Of a DNA stretch of 64,000 bases, positions 9,427 through 18,525 are shown one piece after another (the first letter of the stretch is position 1; every line of letters begins with the position of its first letter). Source of the stretch: Piscinibacter caeni (GTDB lineage: Bacteria; Pseudomonadota; Gammaproteobacteria; Burkholderiales; Burkholderiaceae_C); NCBI GenBank assembly GCA_003265685.1, contig QJOU01000014.1, forward strand, positions 58,421-122,420, read 5' to 3'. The translations under genes were made by a program, and so were the position numbers. The notes beneath the pieces are model-generated. The model was not told the DNA's origin. It did not search any database and worked only from the letters and a program-made list of their open reading frames with translations.

Positions 9427-11991
9427 ATGAGCCCGATCGATCCCCGCCAGCAGGCCGCGATGGACGCGGCCGTCAACCTGATCAAGAACGCCGTCGCCCA
9501 GGTGGTGGATCGGGTGGCGGACCTGCTCGGCACGCTGTCGCTGTCGGCCACCCGGATCGCCGAGCGCGACCTCCTGCTGTCGACCCAGTTCGAACTGCGG
9601 CGCGGCATGGCCTCGTTCCACCTGACCTTCCGCGAGACGCTGCGCGAAAGCATCGCCAAGGACCTCGCGCCGCGCGAGGACGGGCGGCGCCGACTGGAGG
9701 TGACCGACTGGACCTCGCTCAGCCTGGTGGGCGACCAGGAGGTCGAGGAGCAGTTGTACTCCGGCCGCATTGCCCAAGCCATCCTGCAGGAGGCCGAATG
9801 GGAGCAGCGCGACGTCGCCGCCCACATGGGCTCGCTGCTGCGCACCGGCCGGCCGGACGAGGACCGCAGCCCACTGCGTCCGCAGGTGATCGGCACGTCG
9901 CTGTACCGCGCCATCGAGGCGACCACCAAGGACGGTGAATCGCGCAAGCTGCTGGCGCGCGAGCTCGGCCAGGCGGTGGCCAAGGCGATGAAGCAGTGTT
10001 ACGCCGACATCGTGCGCGACCTGCAGGCGCGTGGCGTGCAGCCGCTCGGCCTGAACCCGCGCATGGGCGACGGCCCGGGCTTCCACCTGCCGGGCGCGGG
10101 CGGCAACTCGGGCTATTCGACCCTGCGCGACAGCGGCCACAGTGCCTATACGAGCCACCCGGGCAGCTTCGATCCGGGCAGCAGCGGCGCGCCCGCGGGC
10201 GCGGCCGTGCCGTCCTGGCGCGGCGGGCCGGGGCTGGCCGGCGTGCCGGGCAGCGGCCATGGCGCCTACCCCGCGCCGGGCGGCACCCGCAGTGGGTACG
10301 GCACGGCGACCGAGGCACTCTCGGCCGGCGCGCGCGCGCGCGCCGACGCCCAATTGATGAACCTGCTGCGCCGCCTGACGGCGCTGGCCAGCCGCCCGGG
10401 GGAACTCGACGCCGTGCCGCCGATGCCCGACGTGGTGCTGCCTGGGCCGAGCGGCCGCGGCGGATTGGGCGGGGCCGGCTTCACCTTCGGCGCCGGTGCA
10501 GACGAGGCGGCGCTGCACGGCGGCGTGGCGGTCAACCTGATCCGGGCGCACCGCGACGAGCTGCTGCAGGCCTCGGCCGGCAAGCTCGACCACATGGTCA
10601 TCGACGTGGTCGGCAGCCTGTTCGACCAGATCCTGGCCGACCCGCGCGTGCCGCCGCAGATGGCGCGCCAGATCGCGCGCCTGCAGCTGCCGGTGCTGCG
10701 CGTGGCGCTGGCCGATGCGACCTTCTTCTCGTCGCGTCGCCATCCGGTGCGCCGCTTCGTCAACCGCATCGCCTCGCTGGCGCTGGCCTTCGACGAGTTC
10801 GACGACGGCCCGGGCAAGCAGTTCCTGGACCGGGTTCGTTCGCTGGTGCAGGAGATCGTCGAGGGCGACTTCGACCAGATCGAGCTCTACAGCGCCAAGC
10901 TCAACGAGCTCGAGCGCTTCATCGCCGACCAGACGCAGGGCGAAGTGCAGGCCAGCCCGGCGGCAACGACGCTGGAGAACAAGGAATCCGAGCTGCGCAT
11001 CCAGCAGCGCTACATGCTGCAGCTCACCGCCGCACTCAAGCCGATCCCGCTGGCGCCCTACCTGCGCGAGTTCCTCTCGCAGGTGTGGAGCCAGGCGCTG
11101 GTGCTGGCAGGGCGGCGCGATGGGCCGGCCTCGGACCGCTTCCAGCGCTTCAAGCGCGTCGCGCGTGACCTGGTGATGAGCGTGCAGCCCAAGGGCTCGC
11201 CGGCGCTGCGCAAGAAGTTCCTGCTGCAGCTGCCGTCGCTGATGAAGGACCTGAACGAGGGCATGGCGCTGATCGGCTGGCCCGAGCCGGCGCAGAAGGC
11301 CTTCTTCGGCCAGCTGCTGCCGGCCCACGCCGAGTCGCTCAAGGCGGCGCCGCTGTCCGAGCTCGACCACAACCTGCTGGCCAAGCAGGTCGAGGGCATC
11401 TTCGCGACCACCATCCCGGGCGTCGAGTCGCTCTCGGTGGCCGACATGGTGCCCGAGGCCGAGACCGCCCTGGTCGAGAAGCGCTTCACCGCCGAGGAGG
11501 CGAAGCAGGTCGGCCTGGTGCCCGAGAGCGCCGTCGACTGGAGCGGCCAGGTCGACATCGAGGTCGGCGACCCGGCCGCCCCCGATGCCCCGGCCGGCGC
11601 CGACGTGGCGGCCGAACTCGAGGCAGGCGATTCGGCGCCGGTCGACCTCGGGCTGGACATCGACCTCGGCCTGTCACCCGCCGAGCCCGCGGAGCCGACG
11701 CGCGGCCCGCAGCTGATGGACCACGTCAAGCTCGGCTTCGCCTACCAGATGCTGCTGAAGGACCAGTGGCAGAAGGTACGCCTCACCTACGTCAGCCCGG
11801 GCCGCAGCTTCTTCGTCTTCTCGCACGGCAAGAAGCACCAGGAGACCATCTCGATGACCGCGCGCATGCTCTCGCGCATGTGCGAGACCGGGCGCATGCG
11901 CGCCTACGAGAGCAGCTACCTGATCGAGCGGGCGACCGCGCGGGCGCGCAAGCAGCTGGCCGCGCTCAAGGTGCCGGCGACGCGGCACTGA
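9427..11991 (+). CDS. DUF1631 family protein, function unknown
   Basis: A large 854-residue, predicted cytoplasmic protein of the DUF1631 family, which I recall mainly from Beta- and Gammaproteobacteria. There is no signal peptide or membrane segment. A helical N-terminal region (about 1-200) is followed by a Gly/Ser/Pro-rich linker (about 210-310), a long helical middle, a short acidic low-complexity patch ('DIEVGDPAAPDAPAGADVAAE', trimmed here) near 710-745, and a C-terminal conserved block ('LKDQWQKVRLTYVSPGRSFF...') that looks like a small beta domain of PilZ-like style; that last point is inference. It stands alone on the plus strand and overlaps the 3' end of pdxA by 26 nt. Confidence 0.85.
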   Translation: MSPIDPRQQAAMDAAVNLIKNAVAQVVDRVADLLGTLSLSATRIAERDLLLSTQFELRRGMASFHLTFRETLRESIAKDLAPREDGRRRLEVTDWTSLSLVGDQEVEEQLYSGRIAQAILQEAEWEQRDVAAHMGSLLRTGRPDEDRSPLRPQVIGTSLYRAIEATTKDGESRKLLARELGQAVAKAMKQCYADIVRDLQARGVQPLGLNPRMGDGPGFHLPGAGGNSGYSTLRDSGHSAYTSHPGSFDPGSSGAPAGAAVPSWRGGPGLAGVPGSGHGAYPAPGGTRSGYGTATEALSAGARARADAQLMNLLRRLTALASRPGELDAVPPMPDVVLPGPSGRGGLGGAGFTFGAGADEAALHGGVAVNLIRAHRDELLQASAGKLDHMVIDVVGSLFDQILADPRVPPQMARQIARLQLPVLRVALADATFFSSRRHPVRRFVNRIASLALAFDEFDDGPGKQFLDRVRSLVQEIVEGDFDQIELYSAKLNELERFIADQTQGEVQASPAATTLENKESELRIQQRYMLQLTAALKPIPLAPYLREFLSQVWSQALVLAGRRDGPASDRFQRFKRVARDLVMSVQPKGSPALRKKFLLQLPSLMKDLNEGMALIGWPEPAQKAFFGQLLPAHAESLKAAPLSELDHNLLAKQVEGIFATTIPGVESLSVADMVPEAETALVEKRFTAEEAKQVGLVPESAVDWSGQVDIEVGDPAAPDAPAGADVAAELEAGDSAPVDLGLDIDLGLSPAEPAEPTRGPQLMDHVKLGFAYQMLLKDQWQKVRLTYVSPGRSFFVFSHGKKHQETISMTARMLSRMCETGRMRAYESSYLIERATARARKQLAALKVPATRH

Positions 11992-13000
11992 GCGTCCGGG
12001 CCATCCTGACCGCTGCCGCCAGGCTGGACGCGTCGGCCAGGCCGCGGCCGGCGATGTCGAACGCGGTGCCGTGATCGGGGCTGGTGCGCACGAAGGGCAG
12101 GCCGAGGGTCACGTTGACGCCCTGCTCGACGCCGAGGTACTTCACCGGGATCAGCCCGTGGTCGTGCGTCATCGCGATCACGAGGTCGAACTCGCCCGGG
12201 TGCCCGCTGGCGTGGCGGGCGCGCATGAACACCGTGTCCGGCGCGAACGGGCCGCGCGCATCGATGCCCTCGGCCCGCGCGGCCGCCACCGCCGGCGCGA
12301 TGATGCGGATCTCCTCGTCGCCGAACAGCCCGCCCTCGCCGGCATGCGGGTTCAGCCCCGCCACCGCGATGCGCGGCCGCGGCTGACCCCAGCGCGCCGC
12401 GGCCGCATGGGCGATGCGGAGGGTCTCCAGCACGGCCTCGAAAGTGACCGCGTCGATCGCGCTGCGCAGCGACTGGTGGATCGTCACCAGCACCGTGCGC
12501 AGTTCCTCGTTGGCCAGCATCATGCGCACCGGCGCCGGCGTGCCGCCCGCCGCGGCCAGCGCCTGCAGCATCTCGGTGTGGCCGGGGTAGCCGATCCCGG
12601 CGGCTGCCAGCGCCTCCTTGTGGATCGGCGCGGTGACGATGCCGGCCACCGCGCCGGCGCGCACCAGCACCACCGCATGTTCGATGCAGCGCGCGGCAGC
12701 CGCGCCGGCCCGCGCATCGACGCGCCCGGGGGGCAGCGCCACCAGACCCTCGGGCAGGCCCGGCACCGGCAGCACCGCCAGCGTGTGCGGCGGCACGGCC
12801 GCCAGGTCCTGCGGCGAGTCGAGCACCGCCACCGCCTGCAGCGCGCCGACCAGCCGCGCCGCGGCACGCATCACGTCGACGTCGCCGAGCACGACGCAGC
12901 CCGCGCCCTGCCCGTCGCGCAGCAGCCGGGCGATGATCTCCGGGCCGATGCCGCAGGCATCGCCCATCGTGATGGCCAGCGGCCGGGCCGATTCGCTCAC
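11966..13000 (-). CDS. pdxA: 4-hydroxythreonine-4-phosphate dehydrogenase PdxA
   Basis: PdxA oxidises 4-phosphohydroxythreonine in the DXP-dependent vitamin B6 pathway. The 344-residue product shows 'MGDACGIGPEI', 'TAPIHKEAL', 'GYPGHTEML' (metal-ligand His), 'GLNPHAGEGGLFGDEE' and 'MTHDHGLIPVKYLG'. The GTG start at 13000 overlaps the stop of the Nif3-like gene as GTGA, so the pair is translationally coupled. An open frame reaching 13231 is only the shadow of that upstream gene. The 3' end overlaps the converging DUF1631 gene by 26 nt. Confidence 0.95.
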   Translation of the reverse strand: MSESARPLAITMGDACGIGPEIIARLLRDGQGAGCVVLGDVDVMRAAARLVGALQAVAVLDSPQDLAAVPPHTLAVLPVPGLPEGLVALPPGRVDARAGAAAARCIEHAVVLVRAGAVAGIVTAPIHKEALAAAGIGYPGHTEMLQALAAAGGTPAPVRMMLANEELRTVLVTIHQSLRSAIDAVTFEAVLETLRIAHAAAARWGQPRPRIAVAGLNPHAGEGGLFGDEEIRIIAPAVAAARAEGIDARGPFAPDTVFMRARHASGHPGEFDLVIAMTHDHGLIPVKYLGVEQGVNVTLGLPFVRTSPDHGTAFDIAGRGLADASSLAAAVRMARTLSAASPAP

Positions 13001-13746
13001 GCCGGGTTCTCGATGTCGATGAACTCGTGCTCCAGGCCGAAGTGCTGCGCCACCTGTGCGGCCACCGCGGGCGCGCCGAAGCGTTCGCTGGCGTGGTGGC
13101 CGCAGGCCAGGAACGCGACCCCGGTCTCGCGCGCGTAGTGCGCCTGCGGTTCGGAGATCTCGCCGGTGATGTAGGCGTCGGCGCCGGCGGCGATCGCCGC
13201 CTCGAAGTAGCCCTGCGCGCCGCCGGTGCACCAGGCGATGCGCTTGAGCGGCCGGCCGTCGCCCTCCACCACCACCGGCGGGCGGCCGACGCGGAACTGC
13301 AGCAGCGCGGTGAGCGCGGCCAGCGTCAGCGGCTGTGCCGGGCTGCCGATGAAGCCGAGGTCCTGCTCGCCGAAGCGGCCGTCCGGCGCCAGCTTGAGCT
13401 TGGCGCCGAACTGCGCGTTGTTGCCGAACTCCGGGTGCGCATCCAGCGGCAGGTGGTACGCGAACAGGTTGACCTGGTGCGCCAGCAGCTTCTCCACACG
13501 CGCCTTGAGCCAGCCGGTGAGGCGCCCGTCCTGCCCCTTCCAGAACAGGCCGTGGTGCACCAGGATGGCGTCGGCTTGCGCCGCGATGGCGGCGTCGATC
13601 AGCGCCAGGCTGGCCGTGACGCCCGAGACGATCTTGCGGACTTCGGGTTTGCCCTCAACCTGCAGACCGTTCGGCCCATAATCCCGGAAACGCCCCGTGT
13701 CCAGCAGGACGTAGAGGTGCGATTCGATCTCGGAGCGAAGGGCCAT
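12997..13746 (-). CDS. Nif3-like dinuclear metal centre hexameric protein
   Basis: The 249-residue protein belongs to the Nif3/YbgI family, often labelled GTP cyclohydrolase 1 type 2. The physiological role is uncertain. Family motifs are 'DYGPNGLQVEG' near the start, the metal-binding 'ILVHHGLFW', 'YHLPLDAHPEFGNN', 'GGAQGYFEAAIAAGADAYITGE' and 'GHHASERFG'. It lies upstream of pdxA with a 4-nt overlap. It is divergent from the DegS-like protease gene, with 26 nt between the starts. Confidence 0.92.
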   Translation of the reverse strand: MALRSEIESHLYVLLDTGRFRDYGPNGLQVEGKPEVRKIVSGVTASLALIDAAIAAQADAILVHHGLFWKGQDGRLTGWLKARVEKLLAHQVNLFAYHLPLDAHPEFGNNAQFGAKLKLAPDGRFGEQDLGFIGSPAQPLTLAALTALLQFRVGRPPVVVEGDGRPLKRIAWCTGGAQGYFEAAIAAGADAYITGEISEPQAHYARETGVAFLACGHHASERFGAPAVAAQVAQHFGLEHEFIDIENPA

Positions 13747-13772
13747 GGGTTGGTCTTTCGAGTGGGGCTCAG

Positions 13773-14957
13773 ATGCGCAGGACCTGGCTGATTTTCTCGC
13801 AAGCGGTGACGGTCGCCGTGGCGGTGTTGTTCGTCGTCGCGACGCTCAAGCCGCAGTGGCTGCCGCGTGATGGCGCCTGGCCGGTGCCGACCGCACCTGC
13901 GGTCGCGCCGCCGCCCGCGCCGGCGGCGGCGCTGCCCGCCCCTGCGCCGGCCGGCTCCGCCCCGGTCACGAGCTACGCCGCCGCCGCGCAGCGGGCCACG
14001 CCCTCGGTGGTGAGCATCACCGCGCGCAAGGCGCCGCAGCGCTCGGCGCAGTCCAACGACCCCTGGTTCCGCTTCTTCTTCGGCGACCGCGCCGAGCAGT
14101 TCTCGCAGCCGCAGGTCGGCCTCGGATCGGGCGTGATCGTCACGCCCGACGGCTTCCTGCTGACCAACAACCACGTCATCGAAGGTGCCGACGACATCGA
14201 GGTGCAGCTCGCCGACGGCCGCACCGCGACGGCCCGGCTGGTCGGCACCGATCCCGAAAGCGACCTGGCGGTGCTCAAGGTCGAGCTCGAGCGCTTGCCG
14301 GCAGTCGGCTTCGGCGACGCCGATGCGCTGCAGGTCGGCGACGTGGTACTGGCCATCGGCAACCCGTTCGGCGTGGGCCAGACGGTCACCTCCGGCATCG
14401 TCAGCGCGCTCGGGCGCAACCAGCTCGGCATCAACCTGTTCGAGAACTTCATCCAGACCGACGCGGCGATCAACCCCGGCAACTCCGGCGGTGCGCTGGT
14501 GGATGCGCGCGGCAACCTGATCGGCATCAATACCGCGATCTACTCGCGCAGCGGCGGCAGCATGGGCATCGGCTTCGCGATCCCGGTCAGCACCGCGCGC
14601 CAGGTCATGGAAGGCCTGATCAAGGACGGCCAAGTCACGCGCGGCTGGATCGGCGTGGAGCCGCGCGACCTGACGCCCGAGATCGCCGAGACCCTGAAGC
14701 TGCCGATCCGCCAGGGCGTGCTGATCACCGGCGTGCTGCAGAGCGGCCCGGCGGCCGAAGGCGGCCTGCGGCCGGGCGACGTGGTGGTGAAGATCGGCGA
14801 TCGGCCGGTGGCCAACACGGCCCAGCTGTTCAACGCGGTGGCCGGTCTGCGGCCCAACGAGACCGCGGTGATCGGCGTGCAGCGCGGCGAGCGCACCCTC
14901 GATCTCAGCGTCAAGGTCGGCCAGCGGCCCAAGGCACGCACGCGCCAGCCGCAGTGA
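13773..14957 (+). CDS. DegS/DegQ-type serine endoprotease with one PDZ domain
   Basis: The 394-residue protein has an N-terminal membrane anchor (about 8-24), an Ala/Pro-rich linker, a trypsin-like domain with catalytic His134 ('TNNHVIEGA'), Asp164 ('ESDLAVLKV') and Ser238 ('GNSGGAL'), and a single PDZ domain (about 290-380). One PDZ plus an anchor suggests a DegS/AlgW-like site-1 protease that triggers an envelope-stress sigma factor, rather than a DegP chaperone-protease. No rseA or rpoE is in this window, so the target is not shown. It is convergent with tatC, 16 nt away. Confidence 0.93.
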   Translation: MRRTWLIFSQAVTVAVAVLFVVATLKPQWLPRDGAWPVPTAPAVAPPPAPAAALPAPAPAGSAPVTSYAAAAQRATPSVVSITARKAPQRSAQSNDPWFRFFFGDRAEQFSQPQVGLGSGVIVTPDGFLLTNNHVIEGADDIEVQLADGRTATARLVGTDPESDLAVLKVELERLPAVGFGDADALQVGDVVLAIGNPFGVGQTVTSGIVSALGRNQLGINLFENFIQTDAAINPGNSGGALVDARGNLIGINTAIYSRSGGSMGIGFAIPVSTARQVMEGLIKDGQVTRGWIGVEPRDLTPEIAETLKLPIRQGVLITGVLQSGPAAEGGLRPGDVVVKIGDRPVANTAQLFNAVAGLRPNETAVIGVQRGERTLDLSVKVGQRPKARTRQPQ

Positions 14958-14973
14958 GGTGCCGCCTCTCGGC

Positions 14974-15765
14974 TCAGGCGCCCGGCTGGCCTTCCTCGGC
15001 CGGGGCCCGCGTGTGCTTGATGAACAGCTGCGCCGCGACGATGCCGAGCTCGTAGAGCACGATCAGCGGGATCAGCAGCGAGAGTTGCGAGATCACGTCC
15101 GGCGGCGTGACGATGGCCGAGACGATGGCTGCAGCGACGACGAAATACCCCCGCCAGGCGCGCAGCTGCGCAATCGACACCACGCCCAGCCGCGCCAGCA
15201 CCACCACCGCCACCGGCACCTCGAAGGCGATGCCGAAGATCAGGAACAGCGTCAGCACGGTGCCGAAGTACTGCTCGATGTCCGGCGCCGCGCTGACCGA
15301 GGCCGGCGCGATCTTGACGATGAACGAGGTCAGCGCCGGGATGACCACGAAATAGCAGAACGCCACGCCGACGAAGAACAGCGCCGTGCTGGAGACCACC
15401 AGCGGCAGCACCATGCGCTTCTCGTGCGAGTACAGCCCCGGCGCGACGAAGGCCCAGACCTGGTAGAGCAGGTAGGGCAGCGCCACCAGGAAGGCCGACA
15501 TCAGCGTCATCTTCAGCGGCACCAGGAAGGGCGAGAAGACGTTGGTGGCGATCAGCTTGGTGCCCGGGGGCAGGTGGCTGGTCAGCGGCTGGGCCAGCAG
15601 GTCGTACAGCGCATTGATGCCGGGCCACAGGCACAGCGCGCCGAACACCACGGCCAGCGCGATCAGCGACTTGACCAGCCGGTCGCGCAGCTCCATCAGG
15701 TGCGAGACGAACGGCTGTTCGGTGCCCGCGAGTTCGTCGGGCTTCTCGTCGGGCGCGGTGCTCAT
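14974..15765 (-). CDS. tatC: Twin-arginine translocase subunit TatC
   Basis: TatC is the polytopic receptor for twin-arginine signal peptides. The 263-residue product has six hydrophobic segments and family blocks 'MELRDRLVKSLIALAVVFG', 'FLVPLKMTLMSAFLVALPYL' and 'ITPPDVISQLSLLIPLIVLYE'. The ATG at 15765 is used; an in-frame ATG at 15780 would add five residues and overlap tatB. It is the last gene of tatABC, convergent with the protease gene. Confidence 0.96.
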   Translation of the reverse strand: MSTAPDEKPDELAGTEQPFVSHLMELRDRLVKSLIALAVVFGALCLWPGINALYDLLAQPLTSHLPPGTKLIATNVFSPFLVPLKMTLMSAFLVALPYLLYQVWAFVAPGLYSHEKRMVLPLVVSSTALFFVGVAFCYFVVIPALTSFIVKIAPASVSAAPDIEQYFGTVLTLFLIFGIAFEVPVAVVVLARLGVVSIAQLRAWRGYFVVAAAIVSAIVTPPDVISQLSLLIPLIVLYELGIVAAQLFIKHTRAPAEEGQPGA

Positions 15766-15772
15766 CGCGGCC

Positions 15773-16261
15773 TCAGGCACCCGGCCGCGGCGGCCGGAAA
15801 CGAGCCACCCGCGCCGCGCCGGACTGGGCCTTGGCCCGCACGCCGTGGCGCTGCTTGTACCACTGCGGCACGGCGCCGCGCTTCAGGCGCCAGTTCTTCT
15901 TCGGCGCCTTGTACTCGGGCACCGGCGTGGCCAGCGCGTCGGCATGCGACGCGGAGGCGTCGGTCAGGCCGGCGGTGGCGTCCTGCCAGCTGCGGTCGAG
16001 CTCGGCGGTGGTCTGGTGGATCTGGCTGGACACCGACTGCTCGACGTCGCGCGCCGCCTCCTCGACCTGCGTCTTCATCTTCTTCAGCTCGTCGAGCTCG
16101 ATCGAGCGGTTGACCTCGGCCTTGACATCGGCCACGTAGCGCTGCGCCTTGCCCAGCAGGTGCCCGACGGTGCGCGCCACGCGCGGCAGCTTCTCCGGGC
16201 CGATGACGATCAATGCCACGGCGCCGATCAGCGCGATCTTGTCGAAGCCGAAGTCGATCAT
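15773..16261 (-). CDS. tatB: Twin-arginine translocase subunit TatB
   Basis: TatB works with TatC in recognising twin-arginine substrates. The 162-residue product starts with the typical short anchor ('[26 protein letters not shown]'; first 20 residues diagnostic), then an amphipathic helix ('[20 protein letters not shown]') and a charged, disordered tail. It sits between tatA (25-nt gap) and tatC on the minus strand. Confidence 0.95.
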   Translation of the reverse strand: MIDFGFDKIALIGAVALIVIGPEKLPRVARTVGHLLGKAQRYVADVKAEVNRSIELDELKKMKTQVEEAARDVEQSVSSQIHQTTAELDRSWQDATAGLTDASASHADALATPVPEYKAPKKNWRLKRGAVPQWYKQRHGVRAKAQSGAARVARFRPPRPGA

Positions 16262-16286
16262 TCAGAAGCAGGCCCGGGTGCGCGGC

Positions 16287-16529
16287 TCAGGACTTGGTCT
16301 TGGCCTCGACGTCCACCGTGTTGCTGGGGTCGGCCGCCTTGTTGGCCGTCACCTGCTGCGCCGGGTTGGCGGGCGGCGCGTCGCCGGCGGCGCCGTCCTT
16401 GATGCCGTCCTTGAAGCCCTTGACGGCACCACCCAGGTCGGAGCCCAGGTTCTTGAGCTTCTTCGTGCCGAACACCAGCAGCACGATGACCAGCACGATC
16501 AGCCAATGCCAGATGCTGAATGAACCCAT
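16287..16529 (-). CDS. tatA: Twin-arginine translocase subunit TatA
   Basis: TatA multimerises to form the protein-conducting element. The 80-residue product has the hydrophobic N-terminus '[20 protein letters not shown]', then the [10 protein letters not shown] hinge and amphipathic helix with the conserved '[14 protein letters not shown]', and a polar tail. It is the first tat gene, following the HIT-hydrolase gene by 82 nt on the same strand. Confidence 0.96.
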   Translation of the reverse strand: MGSFSIWHWLIVLVIVLLVFGTKKLKNLGSDLGGAVKGFKDGIKDGAAGDAPPANPAQQVTANKAADPSNTVDVEAKTKS

Positions 16530-16611
16530 GTCTACTCTCCAGCCGGCGACGGTGCCGGCAAGCCTTTGATTCTAGGGGAGGGCCCGGGTTCGCCCGTGTG
16601 ACGACGCCCGA

Positions 16612-16959
16612 TCAACCCTTGGCCCAGGGGCGCGGCCCACCCATGACGTGCATGTGGACATGCTGCACTTCCTGGCCGCCGTCATGGCCGGTGTTCACCA
16701 CGATGCGGAATCCGTTCGTCACCCCGAGCTGACGCATCAGCGCCGGCGCCAGCGCGGTCATGCGGCCGAGCATGGCGGTGTGCGACGGATCGACGTCGTA
16801 CATGGTCGCGACGTGCTGCTTCGGGACGATCAGCACGTGCACCGGCGCCCAGGGCGCGATGTCGTGGAACACGATCAGTTCGTCGTCCTCGTGGGCCTTG
16901 CGGCTCGGGATCTGCCCGGCCACGATCTTGCAGAAGATGCAGTTCGGATCGGCGCTCAT
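16612..16959 (-). CDS. HIT-family nucleotide hydrolase (HinT-like)
   Basis: The 115-residue histidine-triad protein begins 'CIFCKIVAGQIPS' and ends with the catalytic HxHxH triad as 'HVHMHV' (His100, 102, 104). HinT proteins hydrolyse adenosine phosphoramidates; the in vivo substrate is unclear. It lies between the small DUF4870-like gene and tatA on the minus strand, which is a common his-tat arrangement in Betaproteobacteria. Confidence 0.93.
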   Translation of the reverse strand: MSADPNCIFCKIVAGQIPSRKAHEDDELIVFHDIAPWAPVHVLIVPKQHVATMYDVDPSHTAMLGRMTALAPALMRQLGVTNGFRIVVNTGHDGGQEVQHVHMHVMGGPRPWAKG

Positions 16960-16960
16960 G

Positions 16961-17320
16961 TCACACCGCCATCGGCTTGCCGTCGTTCCAGTTCAGGAAG
17001 CCCTTGACGATGCGGTAGATGCACCACACGAAGTTGGCGAACAGGATCGCGAAGCCAACCAGCAGCCACACCGTCAGGAAGCCCAGCACCGCCCACAGCA
17101 GCCCCCACCAGAAGGTGCGGATCTGCCAGGTGAAGTGGCTCTCGTAGATGGTGCCGACGGTGTCGTCGCGCTTCACGTAGTTCATCACGATCGCCACGAT
17201 GCCGGTGATGCCGACGAACAGGCTGCAGGCATACAGCACGTAGATGATCATCGTGAGCTGCTTCAGGCTCTCGAGCTTGGCCGCGTCGGGCGCCGGGGCG
17301 GTCTGGACCACGTCGTTCAT
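16961..17320 (-). CDS. Small membrane protein, DUF4870-like
   Basis: The 119-residue product has several hydrophobic helices ('[20 protein letters not shown]', '[20 protein letters not shown]', '[19 protein letters not shown]'). The pattern is typical of DUF4870/Tic20-like membrane proteins. Function is unknown. Its ATG overlaps the hisE stop (ATGA), and the HIT gene follows almost at once, so it is embedded in a single transcript. The long open frame to 17791 is the shadow of hisE and hisI. Confidence 0.85.
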   Translation of the reverse strand: MNDVVQTAPAPDAAKLESLKQLTMIIYVLYACSLFVGITGIVAIVMNYVKRDDTVGTIYESHFTWQIRTFWWGLLWAVLGFLTVWLLVGFAILFANFVWCIYRIVKGFLNWNDGKPMAV

Positions 17321-17676
17321 GTCGGCTTGTCCTCCTGGTCGCGCGATTGTGCCTTGCGCAATGCAAACTCCTCGAGGCCGGAGAGCCCCTCGCGGCGGCG
17401 CAGTTCGGCCAGCACGTCCGCAGGCGCGAGCCCGTGCGCGGACAGGGCGATGAGGCAGTGGAACCAGAGGTCGGCCACCTCGTAGACGATCTTCTGCGGC
17501 TGGCCGTCCTTGCAGGCCATCACCGTCTCGGTGGCCTCCTCGCCGATCTTCTTCAGGATCGCGTCGCCGCCCTTGGCGAACAGCCGCGCCACGTAGCTCT
17601 TGTCGGGGTCGCCGCCCTTGCGCGATTCGATCACCGCGGCCAGGCGCGCGAGGGTGTCGTCGCCGCTGTCGCTCAT
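17317..17676 (-). CDS. hisE: Phosphoribosyl-ATP pyrophosphatase HisE
   Basis: HisE removes pyrophosphate from phosphoribosyl-ATP, the second step of histidine synthesis. The 119-residue product has the all-helical MazG-like pattern with '[14 protein letters not shown]' and '[14 protein letters not shown]', which hold the acidic metal ligands. It lies 8 nt downstream of hisI and overlaps the next gene by 4 nt. hisI and hisE are separate here, unlike the fused HisIE of E. coli. Confidence 0.96.
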   Translation of the reverse strand: MSDSGDDTLARLAAVIESRKGGDPDKSYVARLFAKGGDAILKKIGEEATETVMACKDGQPQKIVYEVADLWFHCLIALSAHGLAPADVLAELRRREGLSGLEEFALRKAQSRDQEDKPT

Positions 17677-17684
17677 CGGGAGGC

Positions 17685-18083
17685 TCACTTGTAGATCCGT
17701 TCCGGGTCGACCAGCACCGGCTCGACCTCGTGCCAGGCGCCGCCCTCGAGCTTGTGGAAGAAACACGAGTGCCGGCCCGTGTGGCACGCAATCGACGGTT
17801 GCGCCGGCTCGTGGCCGAGCTGCGTGACCTTCAGCAGCACCACGTCCTTGTCGCAGTCGAGCCGCAGCTCGTGCACCTTCTGGAAGTGGCCGGACTCCTC
17901 GCCCTTGTGCCACAGCCGACCGCGCGAGCGGCTCCAGTACACCGCCTCGCCGAGCTCGGCCGTCTTCGCCAGCGCCTCGCGGTTCATGAAGGCGAACATC
18001 AGCACGTCGTTGCTGCCGACCTCCTGCGCGATCACGGGCACCAGGCCCTGCGCATCCCACTTGACCTCGTCGAGCCAGTCCAT
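17685..18083 (-). CDS. hisI: Phosphoribosyl-AMP cyclohydrolase HisI
   Basis: HisI opens the adenine ring of phosphoribosyl-AMP, the third step of histidine synthesis. The 132-residue product shows '[12 protein letters not shown]', '[17 protein letters not shown]' and the zinc-binding '[10 protein letters not shown]'. The start at 18083 ('[10 protein letters not shown]') fits the family; the frame is open further upstream but lacks similarity. It probably ends a his operon whose other genes lie outside this window. Confidence 0.96.
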   Translation of the reverse strand: MDWLDEVKWDAQGLVPVIAQEVGSNDVLMFAFMNREALAKTAELGEAVYWSRSRGRLWHKGEESGHFQKVHELRLDCDKDVVLLKVTQLGHEPAQPSIACHTGRHSCFFHKLEGGAWHEVEPVLVDPERIYK

Positions 18084-18096
18084 GCGGGCAGTGTAG

Positions 18097-18525
18097 TCAG
18101 GATTGCAGGTGCGTCGCGCCGGCGAAGCCACGCTCCGCGGCGAACCAGGCCAGCACAGGCACCGTGCCGGGCAGCACCGGGGCGACCTGCACCGGCAGCG
18201 TCTGCCAGGCCATCGCCTGGCGTTCGCGCATCTCGAAGGCGCCGGTCCAGTCGAACACCTTGCAGAAATGCAGCCGCACGCGCGCATGCGGGTAGTCGAC
18301 CAGCTCCACCTTCCAGGGCGTGGCCGCGCCGATGGTGATGCCCAGCTCCTCGTGCAGCTCGCGCCGCAGCGCCTGCTCGACCGTCTCGCCCGCCTCGAGC
18401 TTGCCGCCCGGGAACTCCCAGTAACCGGCGTAGACCTTGCCCTCGGGGCGCGAGGTGAGTAGGAAGCGGCCGTCGGCGTCGATCAGCACGCCCACCGCCA
18501 CGTCCACGGGCTGCCGCTCAGTCAC
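18097..18525 (-). CDS. MutT-like Nudix hydrolase
   Basis: The 142-residue Nudix protein contains the box Gx5Ex7REUxEExGU as '[20 protein letters not shown]' plus 'LG'. By resemblance to MutT it may sanitise oxidised dGTP, but substrates of single-domain Nudix proteins are hard to predict. I chose the GTG at 18525, which overlaps the stop of the DUF815 gene and starts at the usual position for MutT. An in-frame ATG at 18543 is an alternative. Confidence 0.88.
   Translation of the reverse strand: MTERQPVDVAVGVLIDADGRFLLTSRPEGKVYAGYWEFPGGKLEAGETVEQALRRELHEELGITIGAATPWKVELVDYPHARVRLHFCKVFDWTGAFEMRERQAMAWQTLPVQVAPVLPGTVPVLAWFAAERGFAGATHLQS

Noticed and set aside
9427..11991. A multi-gene novel defence or signalling system around the DUF1631 gene
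   Set aside because: The neighbours (mscL, pdxA, Nif3-like) are ordinary core genes on other transcripts, and the protein has no nuclease, toxin or ATPase motif.
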